Of a stretch of 11,318 bases of DNA, positions 1 through 7,371 are shown piece by piece. The number at the start of each line of letters is the position of its first letter. The stretch's first letter is position 1. The DNA is from Bacillota bacterium (GTDB lineage Bacteria; Bacillota; Clostridia; Lachnospirales; Lachnospiraceae), in NCBI GenBank assembly GCA_023398855.1, contig JAEWRS010000457.1:1-11318 (forward strand), read 5' to 3'. The position numbers and the translations under genes are program-made. The notes under the pieces are model-generated. The model saw nothing but the letters and a program-made list of their open reading frames with translations. It did not search any database and was not told the DNA's origin.

Positions 1-2673
1 TATGCCAGGCGCATAGGCTGGTATGATCCGGGGATGAAGCGAAAGATGGAAAAGGATCAGCTTCTTCTCTCCGAGATCCAGCGCGCCCTGGAAAAAAGAG
101 AGTTTATTTTTTATGTCCAACCCCAGTGCAATATGCTCACAGGAAAGATCATCGGACTGGAATCCTTAGTCAGATGGCAGCACCCGGTTCGTGGTCTGAT
201 TTCTCCAGGAGAGTTTATCCCTTTATTAGAGCAAAACGGATTTATCACTTATCTTGATATTTATGTCTGGGAGTTGGTATGCAAGCAGTTGAGTGCCTGG
301 AACAAGGGAGGAAAGAAGCTGATCCCTTTTTCGGTGAATATGTCCCGTATGGATATTTATGCCATTGATGTGGTGGAAAAATTCAAGGAACTGGTGGATA
401 AATACGAGATTGACCCTAAATATCTGGAAATAGAAATTACTGAAAGCGCTTATGCAGAGGATGACGATAAGATCCGGAGAGTTTTGGAGGATTTGCGTAA
501 GGCGGGATTTCCTGTTTTTATGGATGATTTTGGAAGCGGCTATTCGTCTCTCAATATGCTTAAAGATGTCAATGTAGATGTAATTAAAATCGACACCAAA
601 TTTCTGGATATGAATGAAAACAGCCAGAGCCGTGGAATGGGGATTCTGGAGACCATTGTAAGAATGGCAAGGGTCATGCAGATGAAAATCATTGCAGAAG
701 GGGTTGAAAGAAAGGAACAGGTGGATTTTTTAAGAAACATTGGCTGCATTTACGGACAGGGATATTATTATTACAAGCCTCTTCCCATAAAGGAAGCGGA
801 GCTGCTTTTGATGAAAGAGGGAAATGTGGATTACAGCGGGATTCAGACCCGCCCGCCAGGTCAGCTGAAGCTGGAGGATCTGTTTAATGAGAACATTACC
901 AGCGAAGCCATGTTAAATAACATGCTGGGGGCCATAGCCTTATACGAGGTGCATGAGAACCAGTGCGAAGTCCTAAGGGTTAACCAGGAGTATTACCGCA
1001 TTACGGGAGATAATCCGGCCGATATGGAAGAACGCAGATGGTATCTGCTGAACAAGGTATACAACGATGACATGGACTGGGTTCTGAGAATGTTTGATAA
1101 CGCATATTGCAATCCTCTCAGGGGAGGGGAGGGGATATTCCGGCAGTATCGCCCCAGCGGTGAACTGATGTGGGTGCATCTGCGGGTGTTCTTTTTAAGA
1201 GAGCAGGATAAGCGGCGTCTATATTATGGATCGGTGAGAGACGCCACGGAACAGATGGAGCAGCGCCAGAAGCTGGAGGATTCCCAAAAGATGCTGGGAG
1301 ATGTACTCAGGCTTTCCGGCAGAGATCTTTCCTTTGAAAACATTGCCAAGGAGAATGAATGGGCTGCAGGTGCCTTGTTTGCCCAGATTGCACCGGGAGT
1401 GCTTCTTGGTGTTTACTGTGAAAAGGAGCTGCCTTTATATTTTGCAAACAATGAACTGCTCCGTCTTCTGGAGTATGATACTTACGAGGTGTTTTCAAGA
1501 GCAGTGGAAGGGAAAATAGCAAATCTCATTCACCCTGAGGATTTAAAAAAGATTCAGGAATCGGTTTTCCGCTACATATCTCCTGGCATGGAATATGCCT
1601 TTCGCCACCGGATAAAAAAGCGGGATGGGCAATGGCTGTGGGTCATGACAAAAAGCCGTGTGGTTCAGGCTGAAAATGGAAGGCTGGCGACTGTGAATGT
1701 TTGTATGGATATCAGTGATACTCTTTTGATCCAAAAAAGGATGCAGGATACCAAAGAGGATCTTCAGCTAAAAAATGATGAACTGGAATTTTTGGGTTCA
1801 GGAATGCCGGGAGGGTATTTCCGGTGCAAAAGATCGGAACACATGGAGCTGATTTTCACCAGCCATCGTTTTTTGGAAATCCTGGATTATTCGAAAGCAG
1901 AATTGGAAGAACAGTTTGATAATCGGTTTATGGCCATGATTCATCCCAACGACCGTGATAAAGTCCATGAGCTGACAGCGGCCTTAACTCCGGATGAAGC
2001 CTTAAGAGGTGTGGAATTCCGGGTTCTGTCAAAAAATGGTTATATCTGGATACTATGCCATTCCAAGCTGTCTGTGAAGAGAGAGGGAAGCTTTTTATAT
2101 GGGGTAATGCTTCAGATAGATGAGATTGTGGAGCTGCGCAGACAGATTGATTGCAGCAGGAAGATGTTAAATCAGATGGAACGTCTGACATTGGGAACGC
2201 CTGAATCTATAAAGGATCTTCCAGACAGGGAGTCAGCTATTTCCATGGCAGAAACCTATTTATCCTGCCGGCGGTTCCAGTCTTCCGCTTTGATCCTTTT
2301 TGAAATTATACAGCCAGAAGAGGAAGGAACGGACAGCTGTAAGGCAGGAATGCCATTTTTGGTGTCCTATATGGAAAGCCTGAAACATTTTTTCAGGGGA
2401 GATGATATCATCTGCTTCAACGGCGTATATGAGGCAATGGTACTATGCAAAAATATTCGGAAACATGATATGGAAAACAAGCTGAAATGGGTGGCAGGGG
2501 CTTTGTCCAAAGAACTTGCAGAAGGAGTTGGAGAGTCCCGGTACAGGATCAATGCCGCCTTTGTTATGATAGAGGTACAGGATAAGAATTTTGCAGTCTG
2601 CTGCGACAAGGCCAGAGAAGCTCTTCTGGAAGCAAGGCGGGTATCAATAGAAGGAAATGTGAAATACGAATAG
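1..2673 (+). CDS. c-di-GMP signalling protein: EAL phosphodiesterase, three PAS-like domains, degenerate GGDEF (5' partial)
   Basis: The frame is open to the left edge. The residues before the first ATG at 34 (YARRIGWYDPGM) look like the end of a GGDEF domain and its linker to EAL, so the true start probably lies outside the window. Numbering from the ATG at 34, the EAL domain spans about 8-262. The motif reads ESL (E43-S44-L45), and the Mg-binding and catalytic set is present: E43, N103, E134, D164-D165 in DDFGSGYSSL, K185, E222, E225 and Q242. Known EAL domains with this set hydrolyse c-di-GMP to pGpG, so activity is likely. PAS-like domains follow at about 290-410, 450-570 and 590-705; each ends in a PAC-like strand and a charged helix. 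Residues about 715-870 resemble GGDEF, but the signature reads NGVYEA (796-801). No transmembrane segment is visible in the part seen, so it is probably cytosolic. The PAS ligands cannot be told from sequence. Confidence 0.9.
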   Translation, partial: YARRIGWYDPGMKRKMEKDQLLLSEIQRALEKREFIFYVQPQCNMLTGKIIGLESLVRWQHPVRGLISPGEFIPLLEQNGFITYLDIYVWELVCKQLSAWNKGGKKLIPFSVNMSRMDIYAIDVVEKFKELVDKYEIDPKYLEIEITESAYAEDDDKIRRVLEDLRKAGFPVFMDDFGSGYSSLNMLKDVNVDVIKIDTKFLDMNENSQSRGMGILETIVRMARVMQMKIIAEGVERKEQVDFLRNIGCIYGQGYYYYKPLPIKEAELLLMKEGNVDYSGIQTRPPGQLKLEDLFNENITSEAMLNNMLGAIALYEVHENQCEVLRVNQEYYRITGDNPADMEERRWYLLNKVYNDDMDWVLRMFDNAYCNPLRGGEGIFRQYRPSGELMWVHLRVFFLREQDKRRLYYGSVRDATEQMEQRQKLEDSQKMLGDVLRLSGRDLSFENIAKENEWAAGALFAQIAPGVLLGVYCEKELPLYFANNELLRLLEYDTYEVFSRAVEGKIANLIHPEDLKKIQESVFRYISPGMEYAFRHRIKKRDGQWLWVMTKSRVVQAENGRLATVNVCMDISDTLLIQKRMQDTKEDLQLKNDELEFLGSGMPGGYFRCKRSEHMELIFTSHRFLEILDYSKAELEEQFDNRFMAMIHPNDRDKVHELTAALTPDEALRGVEFRVLSKNGYIWILCHSKLSVKREGSFLYGVMLQIDEIVELRRQIDCSRKMLNQMERLTLGTPESIKDLPDRESAISMAETYLSCRRFQSSALILFEIIQPEEEGTDSCKAGMPFLVSYMESLKHFFRGDDIICFNGVYEAMVLCKNIRKHDMENKLKWVAGALSKELAEGVGESRYRINAAFVMIEVQDKNFAVCCDKAREALLEARRVSIEGNVKYE

Positions 2674-2699
2674 ACCGCTTCCGGCCCGTGTGATATAAT
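2671..2699 (+). promoter_or_regulatory. Sigma-A promoter with extended -10, upstream of the aminotransferase pair
   Basis: The -35 is TAGACC (2671-2676, four of six matches to TTGACA). A 17-nt spacer leads to a perfect TATAAT (2694-2699), preceded by TG at 2691-2692, which makes an extended -10. The -35 overlaps the stop codon of the c-di-GMP gene. Transcription would begin near 2706 and leave a leader of about 160 nt before the start at 2869. Further TATAAT strings at 2769 and 2784 have no comparable -35. Confidence 0.6.
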
Positions 2700-2708
2700 G
2701 AGCCAAGA

Positions 2709-2724
2709 AAGCTCAAAAGAGCTT
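2709..2724 (+). other. Small perfect hairpin in the leader
   Basis: AAGCTC (2709-2714) and GAGCTT (2719-2724) flank an AAAA loop, and the hairpin sits just after the predicted transcription start. It has only a 6-bp stem with mixed composition and no T-run behind it, so it is unlikely to be an intrinsic terminator for the upstream gene. It could stabilise the 5' end of the aminotransferase transcript. The rest of the leader (2725-2868) is AT-rich and shows no T-box, riboswitch or leader peptide that I recognise. Confidence 0.3.
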
Positions 2725-2868
2725 GCGGGGTTTTGCAGACGCCGCATGTCAATAATGAACCGCAGATATATAATGTGATTTTTTATAATCATTTTGAGAT
2801 ACAGGATGCTTACAGGCATACCGCAATGCCCGAAAAACATGGGCAATAACAAGGAAAGGGATAAGATT

Positions 2869-4074
2869 ATGATAGCAGACAAGATGAGACCCCTTGTAGA
2901 AAACAATTCTGCCATTCGGGCTATGTTTGAAGAAGGAAAAAAGATGGCTGCCATGTATGGCAGGGAGAATGTCTATGACTTTAGCCTTGGCAACCCCAAT
3001 GTACCGGCCCCGCCGGCAGTGAACCAGGCTATTTTGGACATTATCAGGGAGGAAGAAACCACTTTTATCCATGGTTACATGAGCAACGCAGGCTTTGAGG
3101 AGACAAGAGCAGCGGTTGCCCAGTCCTTAAACAGGCGGTTCAAAACCCATTTTCGTCTGGATAATATTCTGATGACGGTTGGAGCTGCCAGCGGAATGAA
3201 CATAATATTAAAAACCATATTAGATCCCGGTGATGAGGTGGTGGTGTTTGCTCCTTATTTTATGGAGTATGGTTCTTATGTACGGAATTACGATGGAGTG
3301 CTTGTGGTTGTGCCGCCGGATTGTTCCAGCTTTCAGCCTGATTTATCGGAGTTTGAAAAGAGGATTACCTCTAAAACAAAGGCGGTGATCATCAATACCC
3401 CCAATAATCCTACAGGTGTAGTTTATTCTGCGGAAACTTTGCACAGGATTGCTGGGATTCTCCTGAAAAAAGAAGCGGAGCTTGGAATCCAGATCGTGCT
3501 GGTTTCTGACGAACCTTACCGGGAGCTGGCTTATGATGGGATAGAAGTACCCTATGTTACACCGTTTTATCACAATACCGTTGTCTGCTATTCTTACAGC
3601 AAATCGTTATCTCTGCCTGGAGAACGGATCGGGTATCTGGTAATACCTGATGAGTTGGAGGATTCGGGAAAGGTCATAGCTGCCGTTGCTATTGCAAACC
3701 GGGTGCTGGGGTGTGTCAATGCTCCCTCTCTTATGCAGCGGGTGATCATTCGCTGTGTGGATGAGCAGGTAAACCTGGAAGCCTATGACAGGAACAGGGA
3801 GCTTTTGTATGGCAGTTTAAAAGAATATGGTTTTGAATGCATCAAACCGGAGGGAGCCTTTTATCTATTTGTGAAGACACCGGTTGATGATAAGGAATTC
3901 TGCCAGGTCTGTAAAAAGCAGCGGCTGCTTTTAGTGCCGGGCACCTCCTTTGCATGTCCTGGTTATGTGAGAATTGCTTATTGCGTGTCCTTTGAGCAGA
4001 TTCAGAGATCATTGCCTGCATTTAAGAAAATAGCACAAGAGTACGGCCTTACAGGAAAAATGGGGGAAAAATAA
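2869..4074 (+). CDS. Pyridoxal-phosphate aminotransferase, class I (AspB-like)
   Basis: This 401-residue cytosolic enzyme of fold type I PLP transaminases moves an amino group between an amino acid and a 2-oxo acid. Visible hallmarks are an N-terminal substrate loop (FSLGNPNVPAP), NNPTG (179-183), the PLP-pyridine aspartate in SDEPY (D214, Y217), the Schiff-base lysine K245 in SYSKSLSLPGERIG with phosphate-binding R253, and the carboxylate-binding arginine R368 in PGYVRIAY. The start at 2869 is chosen because AAGGAAAGGG (2851-2860) lies 8 nt upstream and MIADKMRPLVENNSAIRAMFEEG looks like the family N-terminus. An in-frame ATG at 2794 would add 25 unlike residues and has no good ribosome site. 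The stop overlaps the next start by one base (TAATG), which suggests translational coupling with the HisC-type enzyme. Substrate is not determinable; aspartate, an aromatic amino acid or alanine are all possible. Confidence 0.9.
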   Translation: MIADKMRPLVENNSAIRAMFEEGKKMAAMYGRENVYDFSLGNPNVPAPPAVNQAILDIIREEETTFIHGYMSNAGFEETRAAVAQSLNRRFKTHFRLDNILMTVGAASGMNIILKTILDPGDEVVVFAPYFMEYGSYVRNYDGVLVVVPPDCSSFQPDLSEFEKRITSKTKAVIINTPNNPTGVVYSAETLHRIAGILLKKEAELGIQIVLVSDEPYRELAYDGIEVPYVTPFYHNTVVCYSYSKSLSLPGERIGYLVIPDELEDSGKVIAAVAIANRVLGCVNAPSLMQRVIIRCVDEQVNLEAYDRNRELLYGSLKEYGFECIKPEGAFYLFVKTPVDDKEFCQVCKKQRLLLVPGTSFACPGYVRIAYCVSFEQIQRSLPAFKKIAQEYGLTGKMGEK

Positions 4075-5126
4075 TGAGACCATGGGAATCCAATATTCGA
4101 AAGATTGCTCCCTATGTGCCGGGAGAGCAGCCCAAAGGAGAGAAGTTAGTGAAGTTAAATACTAATGAAAATCCATATCCGCCGTCTCCCTGTCTTTCGC
4201 AGGCACTGAATCAGGTGGACTGTGATTTGTTCCGCAAGTATCCTGATCCAACTGCTGCTGTTTTGATTAAGGCCCTTTCAAAGGCTTATCAGGTAGGTGA
4301 GGACCAGATCTTTGTGGGAGTTGGTTCGGATGATGTGATTGCTGTCGCTTTTATGACCTTTTTTAATTCCCATAAACCACTGCTGTTTCCTGATGTGAGC
4401 TATTCTTTTTACAAGGTCTGGGCGGATTTATTCAGGATTCCATATGAAACACCTGCCCTTGATGAGGGATTTCATATCATACCAGAAGATTATTACAGAG
4501 AAAATGGGGGAATCATATTTCCAAACCCCAATGCGCCTACAGGCCTTCTCATGCCTATTCTCCAGGTAGAGGATATCATTGCTCATAACCAGGAGTCAAT
4601 CGTGATTGTAGATGAAGCGTACATTGATTTCGGTGGGGAAAGTGCCCTGAGTCTGATTGAAAAATACGAAAATCTTCTCGTGGTTCAGACCTTCAGCAAA
4701 TCACGTTCCATGGCTGGAATGAGAATCGGATGTGCCTTTGGTCATCCAGACTTAATCAGCAGATTAAATGATGTAAAGTATTCCTTCAACTCTTACACCA
4801 TGAACAGCCCATCGTTGATTTTAGGTGCAAAGGTTCTTGAGGATGAATCCTATTTTAAGGAGACGATTGAAAAGGTTATACGCACAAGAGAAAATGCTAA
4901 GATACGGCTTAGAGAATTGGGCTTTGAGTTCCCGGATTCCATGGCAAACTTTATATTTGCATCTCATAAGGACCGGAGAGCAGAGGATATTTACAAGGCT
5001 CTGCGGGAAAACAGTATTTTTGTCAGGTACTTTAAACAACCCAGGACTGACAATTATTTACGGATATCCATAGGAACGGATGAGGAGATGGAGAAACTTT
5101 ACAGTTTTTTGAAAGAATATCTTTAG
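4074..5126 (+). CDS. hisC: Histidinol-phosphate aminotransferase (HisC-type)
   Basis: This 350-residue protein has the usual HisC length. In histidine synthesis HisC converts imidazole-acetol phosphate plus glutamate to L-histidinol phosphate plus 2-oxoglutarate, using PLP. Sequence marks are the N-terminal LNTNENPYPPSP, the RKYPDP segment, GVGSDDVI, NPNAPTG (151-157), D180 and Y183 in VDEAYIDF, the PLP lysine K209 in TFSKSRSMAGMRIG with R217, and the C-terminal arginine R330 in NYLRISIGT. The ATG shares its A with the preceding TAA, and the purine run GGGGGAAAA just upstream serves as ribosome site, so the two aminotransferases are almost certainly one operon. No other his gene is in view, and the partner is another transaminase. 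A side role in aromatic amino-acid synthesis, known for some Gram-positive HisC enzymes, is therefore possible. The gene symbol rests on family resemblance only. Confidence 0.88.
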   Translation: MRPWESNIRKIAPYVPGEQPKGEKLVKLNTNENPYPPSPCLSQALNQVDCDLFRKYPDPTAAVLIKALSKAYQVGEDQIFVGVGSDDVIAVAFMTFFNSHKPLLFPDVSYSFYKVWADLFRIPYETPALDEGFHIIPEDYYRENGGIIFPNPNAPTGLLMPILQVEDIIAHNQESIVIVDEAYIDFGGESALSLIEKYENLLVVQTFSKSRSMAGMRIGCAFGHPDLISRLNDVKYSFNSYTMNSPSLILGAKVLEDESYFKETIEKVIRTRENAKIRLRELGFEFPDSMANFIFASHKDRRAEDIYKALRENSIFVRYFKQPRTDNYLRISIGTDEEMEKLYSFLKEYL

Positions 5127-5172
5127 AAATTTTTTGTTTGCCAGAAAGTCCATTGGGGAGTATCATAGAAGC

Positions 5173-5178
5173 AGGTGA
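5173..5178 (+). promoter_or_regulatory. Ribosome binding site deciding the AI-2E gene start
   Basis: AGGTGA lies 5 nt before the ATG at 5184. An in-frame GTG at 5175 falls within this same sequence and has no ribosome site of its own, so the ATG is preferred. Confidence 0.6.
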
Positions 5179-5183
5179 TTAAT

Positions 5184-6311
5184 ATGGAACAAGTTAGAAA
5201 GTATAGCAGACTGATTCTCAATATTGTTATGCCAATTTTATGTTTATATATCATTTGTGTGTGGGGACCAAAGCTCTTAAACTTTTTCCTTCCCTTTGTC
5301 ATAGGGTGGATTATTGCGGTCATAGCAAACCCATTGGTGCGTTTTCTTGAGAAGCATTTGAAGATCGTAAGAAAACACAGCTCCGTGATGATTGTAGTGG
5401 CTGTACTGGCCCTTATTATTACTGTGCTATATTTCCTGATCTCCAAGCTGATAAACTAAGCGGCAGGATTTGTGGGGGATATTCCAAAATATTATGAATC
5501 TGCCTGGATTGAAACCCAGAAGCTGCTTTTACAGGTGGAGGGGCTTTTGCAGTTTTTGCCTGAGAACATTCAAGTGGCTGTAAATCAGTTTTTTACCCAT
5601 ATAGGCGAATATTTAAACGTAATGGTTCAGAAAATTGCAACTCCAACGGTGACCGTGGCTGGAAATGTGGTCAAGAGTATTCCGGCTGCGCTTGTTTATA
5701 CCATTGTGACGATCTTTTCATCCTACCTATTTATTGTTGACAGGGACAAAATTATGGAAGTGGTTCACCGGTATATTCCCAAGGGAGGTACGAAATATTT
5801 TCAGTATTTAAAAAAGGACGCAAGGCGCCTGGTTGGAGGTTACTTCCTTGCCCAGTTTAAAATCATGTTCATCATTGCTGCCGTATTGGCTGCCGGATTT
5901 CTGGTATTGGGAGTGAATTATGCCCTGCTTCTTGCTCTTATTATTGCAATCCTTGACTTTCTTCCGATTTTGGGAACCGGTACCATTTTGATTCCATGGG
6001 CTATCATTCGTCTTGTTGCAGGTGAATATGCCTTTGCCTTTGGACTGGTAATTATCTATGTTCTGACTCTGGTGTTAAGGCAGGTCATCCAGCCCAAGAT
6101 CGTGGGCGACACCATGGGGCTGGATCCCCTCATGACCCTGCTGTTTTTATATCTTGGATTTAAAATCAGCGGAATTGCAGGCATGATTTTAGCAGTCCCC
6201 ATTGGAATGCTGTTTTTAAATTTATATGAATTTGGGGCCTTTGATTCCTTTATTGACAGTGTAAAAACATTGGTTCATGATATCAATGTTTTCCGCAAAG
6301 GACGAGATTAA
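5184..6311 (+). pseudogene. AI-2E/PerM-family transporter, interrupted by an in-frame TAA
   Basis: Two open segments (5184-5459 and 5460-6311) lie in the same frame and are separated only by TAA at 5457-5459, codon 92 of 375. Together they give a complete AI-2E family (formerly UPF0118/PerM) membrane protein. The N-terminus has hydrophobic segments at about 12-30, 34-50 and 68-88. After the stop come the soluble region with the LPENIQVAVN stretch, then the family core: YTIVTIFSSYLFIVDRDK, the RRLVGGYFLAQFK segment, ILDFLPILGTG, RQVIQPKIVGDTMGLDPL and GIAGMILAVPIGM. There is no frameshift and no other stop, so one base change (for example GAA, CAA or AAA to TAA) explains the break. Restart at the GTG at 5472 is conceivable, but the nearby AGGA is only 3 nt away, which is poor spacing. 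Relatives export small molecules or exchange ions; the substrate is unknown. Recent nonsense mutation or sequencing error are the main readings. Confidence 0.8.
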
Positions 6312-6330
6312 TTTGATTCGGTCGTTGATT

Positions 6331-6397
6331 GCAGGAAAGAGGAAACACCCTGGGGGTATACCTGTATGCCCGGATAGCGTGGGCAGGAAAGAGGAAA
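6331..6397 (+). repeat. 15-bp direct repeat carrying a duplicated Shine-Dalgarno-like sequence
   Basis: GCAGGAAAGAGGAAA occurs at 6331-6345 and again at 6383-6397, 52 bp apart. The second copy holds the ribosome site of the GH25 gene; the first has no start codon at a usable distance. Between them are TGCCC (6367-6371) and GGGCA (6381-6385), which can form a small stem with a 9-nt loop just before the functional ribosome site. Also between them is a three-codon ATG-CCC-GGA-TAG (6366-6377). A short local duplication is the simplest origin. Confidence 0.55.
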
Positions 6398-6399
6398 GC

Positions 6400-7350
6400 A
6401 TGAGAAGAAATTTAATATTGAAGGTGGTTTTATGTCTTGCTGCCGGCTTCATGACTTTAAAGGCCACAGCAGCGCCTGCAACCGGGTTTTCTGCAGAGGC
6501 CTGGAAACTGGAAAACGGACAATATGTGGATGCCTCAGGTCTCCCTATAGCAGGTGCGCTGGCAAAAGGAATAACAGTAACAAAGTACCAGAACCGCCAG
6601 AATGCGGATAAAGGAGGGATTGATTGGAAAAAGGTGGCTCAGGACGGGGTGTCTTTTGCCATGGTCCGTATCGGATATTTCAATGACAGAGATCCCTATT
6701 ATACCATAAATATGGACGGAGCAGCGGCAGCCGGGCTAAAGACAGGAGTATTCTTTTATACTCAGGCTCTTGATACCCAGACAGCAATCGAGGAAGCCAA
6801 ATACGTGCTTCGTATGGTAAAGGATTACCCGATTTCCTACCCCATCGCATATGATGTAGAATCCCAGCATCTTCTTGATAATCGTTTATCCAAGCAGCAG
6901 ATTACTGATAACATTAATGCATTCTGCAAGACAATCACAGATGCGGGATATCATCCGATTGTCTATGCCAATAACAAATGGCTGTCAAATTATATTGATA
7001 TGGAGCAGGTTCCATATGATGTATGGTATGCCCGGTATGGAACCGTCAATAATTATAAGAACCGTACCATTTGGCAGTGTACGGACCAGGGAAGAGTGGA
7101 TGGAATCGACGGAGATGTGACCATTGAACTTTCCTTTGCGGATTATGGTGCTTTAATCCCTTCAGAAGGGTGGAAGACCATTGACGGAAATAAATATTAT
7201 ACGAAAAATTATGTAAAGCAGATCGGCTGGGTACAGGTGGGTTACCTGTGGTACTATCTGGATTCTAATGGCATCAATATTCATGATACCACCATGAATA
7301 TTGACGGAGTTTCCTACACCTTTAGCTCTGATGGAGCCATGGTCCAGTGA
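6400..7350 (+). CDS. Secreted GH25 lysozyme-like protein with C-terminal cell-wall-binding tail
   Basis: This 316-residue exported protein belongs to the GH25 (Cellosyl/Lyc) muramidase family, whose members cut the MurNAc-GlcNAc beta-1,4 bond of peptidoglycan. Residues 1-25 form a signal peptide: MRRN, a hydrophobic stretch, then ATAA with a likely cut after A24 or A25. The GH25 domain covers about 55-250, with GITVTKYQ, IDWKKVAQDGVSFAMVRIGYF, LKTGVFFYTQA, the Asp-x-Glu motif D152-V-E154 in IAYDVES, VWYARYG and IWQCTDQGRVDGIDG. Residues about 255-316 resemble wall- or choline-binding repeats (GWVQVGYLWYYLDSNG). Two usual aspartates are changed: GIDVS reads GITVT (T59), and the late VD reads VT (T241). 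The putative catalytic E154 is kept, so weak or altered activity, or a binding role, is possible. The start at 6400 is chosen for GAGGAAA just upstream and the clean signal peptide; an in-frame ATG at 6277 would add 41 polar residues overlapping the previous gene. Confidence 0.85.
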   Translation: MRRNLILKVVLCLAAGFMTLKATAAPATGFSAEAWKLENGQYVDASGLPIAGALAKGITVTKYQNRQNADKGGIDWKKVAQDGVSFAMVRIGYFNDRDPYYTINMDGAAAAGLKTGVFFYTQALDTQTAIEEAKYVLRMVKDYPISYPIAYDVESQHLLDNRLSKQQITDNINAFCKTITDAGYHPIVYANNKWLSNYIDMEQVPYDVWYARYGTVNNYKNRTIWQCTDQGRVDGIDGDVTIELSFADYGALIPSEGWKTIDGNKYYTKNYVKQIGWVQVGYLWYYLDSNGINIHDTTMNIDGVSYTFSSDGAMVQ

Positions 7351-7360
7351 CCGGATTAAT

Positions 7361-7364
7361 GGAG
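7361..7364 (+). promoter_or_regulatory. Ribosome binding site selecting a GTG start for the MATE gene
   Basis: GGAG sits 7 nt before GTG at 7372. The overlapping ATG at 7370 is in another frame and is followed at once by TGA, so GTG is the start. The gap to the GH25 stop is only 21 nt, which suggests co-transcription. Confidence 0.6.
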
Positions 7365-7371
7365 TTTTGAT

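Noticed and set aside
2794..2868. Earlier in-frame ATG for the AspB-like gene
   Set aside because: The added 25 residues do not resemble family N-termini and there is no good ribosome site, while 2869 has AAGGAAAGGG at proper distance.
2700..2868. Possible T-box or other riboswitch in the aminotransferase leader
   Set aside because: No T-box consensus, anti-terminator or terminal T-run was found; only a 6-bp hairpin is present.
2367..2954. Long open frame on the minus strand (195 codons)
   Set aside because: It lies opposite the end of the c-di-GMP gene and the start of the aminotransferase gene, has no recognisable domain, and is explained by the coding bias of the plus strand.
5184..6311. 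Reading the AI-2E gene as evidence of autoinducer-2 quorum sensing
   Set aside because: The family name is historical; many members are ion exchangers or have unknown substrates, and there is no lsr or luxS gene nearby.
6277..6399. Earlier in-frame ATG for the GH25 gene, overlapping the AI-2E gene
   Set aside because: It would bury the signal peptide behind 41 polar residues; the ATG at 6400 has its own ribosome site.
6400..6475. Lipoprotein signal around C12 of the GH25 protein
   Set aside because: The residues before the cysteine (VVL) do not fit a lipobox and the cysteine lies inside the hydrophobic core; a signal peptidase I site near A24-A25 fits better.
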